Source: an uncultured Eggerthellaceae bacterium
GTDB lineage: Bacteria; Actinomycetota; Coriobacteriia; Coriobacteriales; Eggerthellaceae
NCBI GenBank assembly: GCA_958454405.1
Contig: CAUEBO010000007.1
Location: 1-64,000, forward strand
Direction of reading: 5' to 3'
DNA: 64,000 bases
The translations under genes were made by a program, and so were the position numbers. Below, one piece after another: positions 42,512 to 49,423 of this stretch (position 1 is its first letter; the number at the start of each line of letters is the position of its first letter). A model generated the notes under the pieces. It made no database searches. It was given only the letters and a program-made list of their open reading frames with translations, and was not told the DNA's origin.

Positions 42512-43090
42512 CTACCTCTTCCTCACGATGTCGACGATCCACTCGGGCTCCGGGCACGGCATGTCCGGACACAGGGCCAACTCCTCGGCGATTCCCTGGA
42601 TGGCGGCCCAGAACGCGATGGACAGCGCCACTGGGTCGCCTGCGCGAATGGTTCCCTCGCGCTGCCCCCGGCACACGACCTCGGCCGTGGGCGTGTTCAC
42701 GTCGAAACCCGCGAGCATCTCCTTGGCGTGCGGGGGAATGGCCTCGTCCAAGAGCGCGTTGCCCATGAGCACGAACATGTCGGCCATCATCGGGTCGCCC
42801 TTCAGGTAGGAGAGCACGCCCTCGGCGGCCCCCTCGAAAAACGCGAGCGCGTCGCCCTCCGCCCCGCCGTCCATCATCGCCATCGGCCCTTCCACGCCGA
42901 AGCCGACCAGCTCCTCGTAGAGGGCCTCCTTCGACTCGAAGTAATGGAACATGAGCCCCGTGCTCATGCCCACCGCCTCCGCGATGTCCCCCACCTTCGT
43001 ACCCGCGTACCCCTTGCGCACGAACAGCCGCAGCGCCGCCCGAAGGATCTCCTCCCGCCGCTTCTCCCGCTGTTCCTGTCGCGTCACCAT
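42512..43090 (-). CDS. TetR-family transcriptional regulator
   Basis: A 192-residue regulator with an N-terminal TetR helix-turn-helix (REEILRAALRLFVRKGYAG, VGDIAEAVGMSTGLMFHYF) and a ligand-binding C-terminal domain. AAGGAAG eight bases upstream supports the start. It precedes the CrtI-like gene by four bases, so the pair is an operon. The operator is probably the inverted repeat at 43108-43125. Confidence 0.9.
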   Translation of the reverse strand: MVTRQEQREKRREEILRAALRLFVRKGYAGTKVGDIAEAVGMSTGLMFHYFESKEALYEELVGFGVEGPMAMMDGGAEGDALAFFEGAAEGVLSYLKGDPMMADMFVLMGNALLDEAIPPHAKEMLAGFDVNTPTAEVVCRGQREGTIRAGDPVALSIAFWAAIQGIAEELALCPDMPCPEPEWIVDIVRKR

Positions 43091-43107
43091 TCGTTGAACT
43101 TCCTTTC

Positions 43108-43125
43108 ATTGAACTTTTATTCAAT
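43108..43125 (-). promoter_or_regulatory. Probable TetR operator
   Basis: ATTGAA-CTTTTA-TTCAAT is a perfect inverted repeat with six-base arms and a six-base spacer, 17 bases upstream of the tetR start. TATATT next to it on the minus strand could be the -10. Typical of autorepression; inference from position. Confidence 0.5.
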
Positions 43126-43401
43126 ATAGTAGCATACCGGAACGGAAACGCGGGGATGAATGCGGATTCCACGCAGCACGGACAAATCGTGAAAAGGCGC
43201 CTTGCTCGCAAAGATCTCCCGAGGAAACGCTTGCTCCGACTTTCACTTGCGGCATATGCCCCAGCGCCCTTCGCACATGCTTCTTGCATGATGGTTCCCG
43301 ACCGGGTCTCAGAACCTTGCCGCCCGTGTTCCGCCCTTCGCCACAGAGGACCTGCACGGCGAGAGGCGCAAACGCGCCGACCCTTTCGCCATGGCCGGCC
43401 C

Positions 43402-43558
43402 AAACGCGCGATTTTCGCCGCAATGCTGCGTCCAGTCGCGCGCCCGTTATCCCCCCCTGGGTGCGACCTGGGAAAACACGCGCGCACCGCGGCATCGAAC
43501 GCAACCGGACCTGCAAGGAGTCCCTGGAACGCACCATTGTGGAAAAAACAGTGAGTTT
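43402..43558. mobile_element. MITE-like element, family 1, copy 2 (decayed)
   Basis: 157 bp, the same length as copy 1 at 30576-30732 and alignable to it without gaps by eye. The terminal inverted repeats (beginning AAACGCGCGATTTTCGCC) are more diverged from each other than in copy 1, so this insertion looks older. No coding capacity. Confidence 0.65.
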
Positions 43559-43732
43559 GATCCGCATTTGATCCGCATTCCGCCGTCAAACCACCGTAGA
43601 CGCGCACCGACGTGCGCAGTCTCTCGAGCCGATCCGCTTGCGGTCGGGCAAATGGGAGACCTCTTCACAAGGGAGCGGATTCTTCCAAAGGCCAGCCACC
43701 ATCGGGCCAGCCGGCTCCGGCGAAATCAAAAA

Positions 43733-43877
43733 TGACCGAAAACGCGGTCGAATGTGCAGTCCGCGGGGCCGATCCGCGCCCTTTGCGCGCCTCGGTCGCG
43801 CAAAACGCCTGGTCGCGAAATTCTCGCACCCGGTTTCGCGCTCGGCGACTGCGCATTCGACTGCGTTTTCGGTCATC
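43733..43877. mobile_element. MITE-like element, family 2
   Basis: A 145-bp element with 30-bp terminal inverted repeats (43733-43762 and 43848-43877), starting ATGACCGAAAACGC and differing at two positions. Both ends translate as MTENAVECAV, an artefact of the inverted repeats. It has no gene. Its ends are unrelated to family 1. Confidence 0.65.
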
Positions 43878-44001
43878 TGCGGTTGGGGCCGAATGCTCCC
43901 TCAAGGTATGGGCTGGATTCCTCCGAAAGACCAGCTGGCGCCATGGAGGCGGATCGGCCAGAGCCGTGGCAAGGGTGGTTTGCCGCCGTATCGGGCATCG
44001 C

Positions 44002-44148
44002 GATCACCAGCTGGCAGATGGAACGGCAGCCGGCAGCAAGCGCGCCCGTCTTCGCCTTGATGCCCAGCTCGAACGTTTAGGCGAGCCTCAGCGCGCGCTA
44101 CGCGTCGAGCCCCTCGTGGAAGCGGCCCTGTGCCCGACGAGGTCGCAG
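44002..44148 (-). pseudogene. Remnant of an ABC transporter ATP-binding protein gene
   Basis: About 49 codons strongly resemble the middle of the ATPase gene at 39465-40322 (for example KAKTGAL and RSICQLV are kept). Two in-frame stops, TAG at 44100-44098 and TAA at 44079-44077, replace Lys codons of the intact gene. Both ends are missing. It lies just past the stop of the second CrtI-like gene, mirroring the ABC-CrtI neighbourhood at 38.8-42.5 kb. Confidence 0.8.
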
Positions 44149-44188
44149 ACTCCCGAGCGCTGATCGACGGCAGGGAAACCGCGCGACG

Positions 44189-45697
44189 CTAGTCGAGCTC
44201 GGCCTGGAACACCGTTCTCGTGTCCCGGCAGAGGTACTGGACGGCGATGCGGGCGGTTTTGACGGCAACGGGCAATCCTCCGGGCAGCATCATGCGCTGC
44301 CCGGCGAAGTACAGGCGCTCGATGCCCTGCGGCTTGGCGGAATGGGGCGAAACGGCCATGTTAGGCTCCAAGAGCGACATCCACGACCCCTTGTACGAGC
44401 GCAGGTAGCGCTCGTAGGTGAGCGGGGTGGCCACATCCCACACCTCCACCTTGTCGGCAAGGGGCGGGAACTTCTCCTCAAGCGCGGCGATGACGGCCTC
44501 GGCGACGCGGCGCCTCTCCTCGGCGTAGCTGCCGTCGCCTTCCCGGGCGAGCCACCAGTCGTACGTATCCCCCGTCAGCGGCACCGTGATCGCCGTGCAG
44601 CCGGCAGGCGCGCGCCCTTCGTAGCGGGCGAAGTTGTTGAACGTGATCTGGGAATACTCCCGCCCGGCCGCCTGCAACGGCTCCGAGAGCGAAAACCCGA
44701 CGCTTTCGGGCAGCTCCTTCAGGTCGGCTGCGACGCCCAGGCACACGAGCATGCCGAGCAGGGGCTTCGTCGCTCCCAGCATGGCATGCACCCACGGCTC
44801 GTCGAGCGGCGGGTCGAACAGCGAGAACGCCGCCGCGAGCGTGTCCTGGGTCACGATGACGGCGTCGGCCGGCAGCGTCTCGCCGTCTACGACCACTCCG
44901 ACGGCCGAACCGCCTTCCACGACGACGCGATCGACGGGCGCGCCGCAGCGCAGCGTCCCTCCCAGCTCCTCGAACCGCGCCGCCATGCGCTGAGCCATGC
45001 CGAACGATCCCCCCTCGGGATACCCCGCGTCCCCGGCCGCGAACGCGGCCAACGTGTTCACCAGGGAAAGGGCGCTTTCGTCTGCGTCGGCAAGGCTCAG
45101 GAACAGCTGCTTCAGAAACGGGCTTTTGAACCGCTTGAGGTACGCCGACAGGCGCTGTTTGGAATACGACGACGTACGGGCCAAACCAGGCGCCATCGGG
45201 AGCGAGGAGAGCGGGTCGGCTTGGGCGGGATGCTTCACCTCGACGCCCTTCACGTCCTTGAAGGGCATGTCGACCTTCGCGAGCTTGGCCACGTCGGCGC
45301 ACAGGCGCTTGATCTCCGACGCGTCTTCCGGGGCGAGTTCGCTCAGCTGCTCGCGCAGGCGCTTCGGATCGCGGAACAGCAGAGCCGCGCGCCCGTCGGC
45401 CTCGAAGGCGTAGTACGGATCGAGGGCGCTGACGGCCGTGTCGTCGTCGAGGGCGCCCACTTCTCGCCACAGCGCATGCAGCGTCGTTTTAGGGGACAGA
45501 CCGGTGACCCGATGCGTTCCGCCCTCGAAGACGTAGCCTTCCCTGCTCCAGCCGGTCGAAGCGCCGCCCGGGGCCTCGTGCCGCTCGAAGACGGTCGCCT
45601 CGAACCCGCTCTGCAGGGCGAAGACTCCCGCCGCAAGCCCCGCGATGCCCGCCCCCACGATAACGACCGACTTCCGGTCCGCTGCCTGCTCGTTCAC
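44189..45697 (-). CDS. FAD-dependent oxidoreductase, CrtI-like, paralogue of 40888-42507
   Basis: A 502-residue flavoprotein closely resembling the first copy: VVIVGAGIAGLAAGVFALQSG, GGASTGWSREGYVFEGGTHR, and the shared segment KVEVWDVATPLTYERYL, ending LYFAGQRMMLPGGLPVAVKT. A GTG start (45697, VNEQAADRKS) is chosen because GAGGTGGGG lies two bases or so upstream; in-frame starts farther out lack a ribosome-binding site. It has no parS-like sequence at its start and no adjacent tetR. It probably arose by segmental duplication and has kept an intact frame. Confidence 0.83.
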   Translation of the reverse strand: MNEQAADRKSVVIVGAGIAGLAAGVFALQSGFEATVFERHEAPGGASTGWSREGYVFEGGTHRVTGLSPKTTLHALWREVGALDDDTAVSALDPYYAFEADGRAALLFRDPKRLREQLSELAPEDASEIKRLCADVAKLAKVDMPFKDVKGVEVKHPAQADPLSSLPMAPGLARTSSYSKQRLSAYLKRFKSPFLKQLFLSLADADESALSLVNTLAAFAAGDAGYPEGGSFGMAQRMAARFEELGGTLRCGAPVDRVVVEGGSAVGVVVDGETLPADAVIVTQDTLAAAFSLFDPPLDEPWVHAMLGATKPLLGMLVCLGVAADLKELPESVGFSLSEPLQAAGREYSQITFNNFARYEGRAPAGCTAITVPLTGDTYDWWLAREGDGSYAEERRRVAEAVIAALEEKFPPLADKVEVWDVATPLTYERYLRSYKGSWMSLLEPNMAVSPHSAKPQGIERLYFAGQRMMLPGGLPVAVKTARIAVQYLCRDTRTVFQAELD

Positions 45698-45978
45698 GGC
45701 CCCACCTCTCCCTTGCGCGCCGAGCGGGCCGCTCGACATCGGACTGCGGACCAATGCGGGCCGCGCGTCGCGATGCCGGCGCTGCTCTGCACGACGCATC
45801 GCAACACGAACGCAGACGCAGTCGGGCCGCGTCCGCGGAAAACGCTTTTAGCAGGATAGCACACTGCGGTGCGCACGGCCGTCGGAATGCGGAGAGGCGC
45901 GCATCCCGAGGAATGCCGGAGGCGCAGGCAGCAGAAAGAACCGACCCGCAGGCGCGGGCACGAACGGCTCCGGAATGC

Positions 45979-46530
45979 TCAGCCTTCGCCGAAAGGGAAA
46001 TCCTTGAGCACCGAGAACGGGTTCGGGGGCGCCTCGTCTCCCTCCTCGTCGGGGGCGCACTCGCAGGGGCCCTCGTTGAGGTTGGCGCCGCAGGAGGCGC
46101 AGAGACCCTTGCAATCCTCGTCGCACAGCGGCACAAGGGGGAACTCCAGAAGCAGCGCCGCTTTGACGAGCGGCTCGAGGTCGATGACGTGATCGTCGGG
46201 AAGCACGTCGAACTCGTCGTCGTCCATATCCTCGGGAGCCGACTTCGTCTCGTCGAGCAAGAAGTAGCCTTCTATCCGGCCTGCAAGGGATATGCGGAAC
46301 TCGTCAAGGCAGCGTGCGCACGACCCGACGGCATCCCCCGTCACCGTGCCGGTCACCAGCAGCGCGTCGCCGGTGTTCGCGATGTCGGCCTGCCACGCCA
46401 GCGGCTCCGGAAACGCGTACTCGTCGGGACCGGCCTGCATGGAGGCAAGCGCGAGCTCGCCCTCAAAATGAGAGCTCTCCGCAGGCGCGAAGAGCTCGGA
46501 CGGTATGAAGATGCGCAGCGACTCGTTCAT
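45979..46530 (-). CDS. DUF177 (YceD-like) protein
   Basis: A 183-residue protein of the DUF177/YceD family. It carries GSCARCLDEFRISLAGRIEG and the second cysteine cluster CDEDCKGLCASCGANLNEGP, then an acidic end. YceD is linked to 23S rRNA accumulation in bacteria and plants and is almost always encoded next to rpmF. Here rpmF is 17 kb away, with accessory genes between. It lies three bases past the coiled-coil gene upstream. Confidence 0.9.
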   Translation of the reverse strand: MNESLRIFIPSELFAPAESSHFEGELALASMQAGPDEYAFPEPLAWQADIANTGDALLVTGTVTGDAVGSCARCLDEFRISLAGRIEGYFLLDETKSAPEDMDDDEFDVLPDDHVIDLEPLVKAALLLEFPLVPLCDEDCKGLCASCGANLNEGPCECAPDEEGDEAPPNPFSVLKDFPFGEG

Positions 46531-46533
46531 GGG

Positions 46534-47007
46534 CTACCGGCTCGAAGCCAGGGAATTCGCGTTCAGGCGGTCGCGGCAGCGCCGCACGTTGCCCAGCAGC
46601 GTGTCGAGGCTCTGCTCCACATGGCCGAAGACCTCGTCGGCGTAGTCCTCCGCGCCGGCGCGCGTCTGGCGCTCCAGCTCGCGGGCGTCGGCGAGCACCT
46701 GGTCGGCCTGCTGCTGCGAAATGCGCACGATTTCCTGTTCGCTGGCGATGGTCATGGCCTGGCTGCGCGCATCCTCGATCATGCGGTTGGCCTCGGCTTC
46801 CGCATCGTCGAGCAGGCTCTGGCGCTCGCGCACGATCTGGCGGGCTTGGGCGAACTCGCTCGGGAACGTGTCGCGGATCTCGTCCATGATCTCGAACGCC
46901 GCGGCGATGTCGACCTGGCGCATGTTTCCTTTGCCGAACACCGGCTTAGAGTCCTCAAGCAGAATCGAGAGCTCTTCGAGCAGCCCCAAGACTCCTGTTT
47001 CGTCCAT
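46534..47007 (-). CDS. DivIVA/SepIVA-like coiled-coil protein
   Basis: A 157-residue largely helical protein: AFEIMDEIRDTFPSEFAQAR, LLDDAEAEANRMIEDARSQA and QQADQVLADARELERQTR form a continuous coiled coil. Position (between coaD/cysE and the DUF177 gene) matches the mycobacterial septal protein SepIVA, an assignment based on synteny and coiled-coil character only. It may act in cell-envelope assembly. An AT-rich -10-like stretch (TATTATATT) lies about 80 bases upstream. Confidence 0.65.
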   Translation of the reverse strand: MDETGVLGLLEELSILLEDSKPVFGKGNMRQVDIAAAFEIMDEIRDTFPSEFAQARQIVRERQSLLDDAEAEANRMIEDARSQAMTIASEQEIVRISQQQADQVLADARELERQTRAGAEDYADEVFGHVEQSLDTLLGNVRRCRDRLNANSLASSR

Positions 47008-47241
47008 GATTGTCCTTCCACCCAGGCGTGCTGCGTTTCATCTGCGTTGTTGCGCACAGGCGCCCTTGCGCGCATGCGTCGCAATATAATAGCATGTATG
47101 CAGATGAAGCGAGGCTCCAATGCACAAAGCGTGCACATTTTACCCGGTCGGGCCCGCGTCGTTGCCGGTGCGTTTACCACGCCCCGCCGCCGGCGCACGG
47201 CGCCGCGCACGAGAAGCCCGCAGGACGCCGAGCGCGCAGGC

Positions 47242-47263
47242 CCGCTTCGCCGCGGCGAAGCGG
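47242..47263 (-). terminator. Hairpin after cysE
   Basis: The perfect palindrome CCGCTTCGCC-GC-GGCGAAGCGG starts two bases past the serine acetyltransferase stop. No T-run follows. Confidence 0.5.
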
Positions 47264-47265
47264 CG

Positions 47266-48189
47266 TCAGCAGAGCTCCCAATCCTTCGGGTCCCGCTTCT
47301 TCCCGGGCTGGCGCACGTTCACCTCTTGGTTCTTCAGGCTCACGCGCGCGCCTTTCGGAATGGACGAGGTCACGAACGCGCTGCCTGCGATGATGGCGCC
47401 TTCGCCCACCACCGTCTCGCCCCCCAGCACGCTGGCGTTGGAGTAGATGGTCACGTTGTCTTCGATGGTCGGATGGCGCTTCACGCCCGACAGCTGCTGG
47501 CCCGCGCGCGTCGAGAGCGCTCCGAGCGTGACTCCCTGGTACACCTTCACGTGGCTGCCGATGACCGTGGTCTCGCCGATGACGACGCCGGTGGCGTGGT
47601 CGATGAAGAAGTACTCGCCCACCTGCGCGCCCGCGTTGATGTCCACGCCCGTGCCGCTGTGGGCGTACTCGGTCATGATGCGCGGGATGAGGGGCACGCC
47701 CTGCACGTACAGCTCATGGGCGATGCGGTACACGAAGATGGCGAAAAAGCCGGGGTAGGAGAAGATGATCTCCTCCTTGCTCTGCGCCGCCGGGTCGCCG
47801 TCGAAGGCGGCCTGCACGTCGGTGAGCAGGATGCGCTGTATCTCGGGCAGCTTCCGGAAGAAGTTCTGGCATATCTCGTCGACGCGCGCTTCCACCTCAT
47901 CGGCGTTCGTGCCCTCCTCCCCGCGGAACAGCAGCGCCTCGCGCAGCTCGCGCCGAAGCGAGTCCTCCACGCGGATGAGAGTCTCGCCGATGAAGTACTC
48001 GGGGCGCGATCCCGTGGGGGTCTCGTCGCCGAAATAACGCGGGAACAGGACACGGCGCAGGTCCTTGATGATGCCGATGACGGCCTTCTTGTTGGGAAAG
48101 TGCCGATCGGGATCCGTGAAGAATATCTCCTTGGCGCTGTAGTTGCGGGCGATGCCTGCAACGACTTCGTCCAGATGCTCGTTGAACAT
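47266..48189 (-). CDS. cysE: Serine O-acetyltransferase
   Basis: A 307-residue CysE-type enzyme with a helical N-terminal region (IGIIKDLRRVLFPRYFGDET) and a left-handed beta-helix C-terminal domain of hexapeptide repeats: HSGTGVDINAGAQVGEYFFI, DHATGVVIGETTVIG, then KRHPTIEDNVTIYSNASVLG. It makes O-acetylserine for cysteine synthesis, which also feeds the cysteine desulfurase at 57276. Start MFNEHLDEV at 48189. Its place between coaD and sepIVA-like genes is not the usual actinobacterial order. Confidence 0.9.
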   Translation of the reverse strand: MFNEHLDEVVAGIARNYSAKEIFFTDPDRHFPNKKAVIGIIKDLRRVLFPRYFGDETPTGSRPEYFIGETLIRVEDSLRRELREALLFRGEEGTNADEVEARVDEICQNFFRKLPEIQRILLTDVQAAFDGDPAAQSKEEIIFSYPGFFAIFVYRIAHELYVQGVPLIPRIMTEYAHSGTGVDINAGAQVGEYFFIDHATGVVIGETTVIGSHVKVYQGVTLGALSTRAGQQLSGVKRHPTIEDNVTIYSNASVLGGETVVGEGAIIAGSAFVTSSIPKGARVSLKNQEVNVRQPGKKRDPKDWELC

Positions 48190-48317
48190 GGATACCCCGT
48201 CTTCTCTCGTCTGCATGCAAGGGCGCCGCGCGCCCGCGCTCTCCTCCGCCCATGGTACCACGCCGCCGCATCCGGGAAAACGGTCCCGCGCGGCGGGCCC
48301 CGCGGCGCCCGCGAAGG

Positions 48318-48800
48318 CTATGCCCTTCCGTACTTTTTGTTCAACGCATCGTTGACGCACGGGGGCACGAACTGCGTCACGTCGCCGCCCAAGCTGGCTA
48401 TTTCGCGGACGATCGACGAGGACAGGTACATGTACTGCGGCGGCGACATGATGAACAGCGTCTCGATCTCCTGGTTCAGCTGGTAGTTGAGAGCCGTCAT
48501 CTGGAACTCGTACTCGAAGTCCGTGATGGCGCGCAGCCCCTTGATGACCACCGTGGCGCCCATCTTCTCCGCGAAGGCCACCAGCAAATCGTCGAAGGGC
48601 TCGACGCGCACGTTGGGCAGATGGCTCGTGGCCTCGCGCACGAGCTCGGCGCGCTCGTCGAGCGTGAACAGCGGCTGCTTCTTCGGCGATGCCGCCACCG
48701 CGACGACGACTTCGTCGACCAGCTGTGCGGCGCGGGTGATGACATCGAGGTGCCCGCTCGTGATCGGATCGAACGTTCCGGGCGTCAGTGCTCGTTTCAT
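48318..48800 (-). CDS. coaD: Phosphopantetheine adenylyltransferase
   Basis: A 160-residue enzyme that adenylates 4'-phosphopantetheine in CoA synthesis. Nucleotidyl-transferase motifs: TPGTFDPITSGHLDVITRA, and YLSSSIVREIASLGGDV corresponding to the ISSTxxR box. The length is typical. The ATG at 48800 overlaps the rsmD stop by four bases, the classic rsmD-coaD pair. Confidence 0.96.
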   Translation of the reverse strand: MKRALTPGTFDPITSGHLDVITRAAQLVDEVVVAVAASPKKQPLFTLDERAELVREATSHLPNVRVEPFDDLLVAFAEKMGATVVIKGLRAITDFEYEFQMTALNYQLNQEIETLFIMSPPQYMYLSSSIVREIASLGGDVTQFVPPCVNDALNKKYGRA

Positions 48801-49420
48801 GTGCGGTCCCGTCCCCTTTCGGTTGCAGTGTCGGCGTCCTCCCCGCGCGCGGCGCGCAAGACGTCCACGACAGTATCCCCGTACTTCTTGCGGCGCGCAA
48901 TAGGCAAATCGCGCGCTTTTGCCGCATCGTCCACCTCGCCGTCCGCCGTCGCCGCATGCTCGTACACCACGATCGCATCGTCGGAGAGCGCCCCGGACGC
49001 GCGCAGGCAAACGACCAGATCCAGCACCTCCGAGGCGGGATGGGCGTACGGCGGGTCGAGGAAGATCAGGTCGAAGGGAGGACGGGCGCGGGTCGGCGGG
49101 TCCTTGAGCACGTCCGCGCGGCGGATGCGCGCGCGGCAGGGCTCCAGCCCGAGCGCCTTCGCGTTCGCCGCCAGCGTCCGCAGCGCCTCTCCGCCGCGCT
49201 CGTAGAAATGGGCGCACCGCGCGCCGCGGCTGAGCGCTTCGATCCCGAGCGCGCCGGAACCGGCGAACGCGTCGAGCACGACGGCGCCGTCGAATCCGCC
49301 GCGCGCGCTGGCGACCGCGCTCATCATCGACTCGCGCACCCGGTCGGTGGTGGGGCGGGTGCCCTCCCCTTTCGGCGCCTTGAGGGAACGGCCCCGGAAC
49401 TCGCCCGCTACGATCCTCAT
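48797..49420 (-). CDS. rsmD: 16S rRNA (guanine966-N2)-methyltransferase
   Basis: A 207-residue SAM-dependent methyltransferase. It begins MRIVAGEFRGRSLKAPKG, has the SAM site VVLDAFAGSGALGIEALSRG and the catalytic FLDPPY. It methylates G966 in the 30S P-site region. It is three bases past recG and overlaps coaD, an arrangement shared with other actinobacteria. Confidence 0.95.
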   Translation of the reverse strand: MRIVAGEFRGRSLKAPKGEGTRPTTDRVRESMMSAVASARGGFDGAVVLDAFAGSGALGIEALSRGARCAHFYERGGEALRTLAANAKALGLEPCRARIRRADVLKDPPTRARPPFDLIFLDPPYAHPASEVLDLVVCLRASGALSDDAIVVYEHAATADGEVDDAAKARDLPIARRKKYGDTVVDVLRAARGEDADTATERGRDRT

Positions 49421-49423
49421 GCC

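Larger units (their letters stand above)
43126..44188. other. Gene-poor region with decayed mobile and duplicated DNA
   Basis: About 1.06 kb without an intact gene. It holds MITE-like family 1 copy 2 (43402-43558), MITE-like family 2 (43733-43877) and an ABC ATPase remnant (44002-44148). Bases 43140-43400 contain nothing recognisable. Flanking family 2, the segments near 43671-43690 and 43915-43935 share a GGATTCYTCC-type stretch in direct orientation, perhaps an old duplication. Confidence 0.6.

Noticed and set aside
43671..43935. Direct repeats flanking MITE family 2 as target-site duplication
   Set aside because: The similar segments lie 40-60 bases outside the element ends and differ at several positions, so they are not a target-site duplication.
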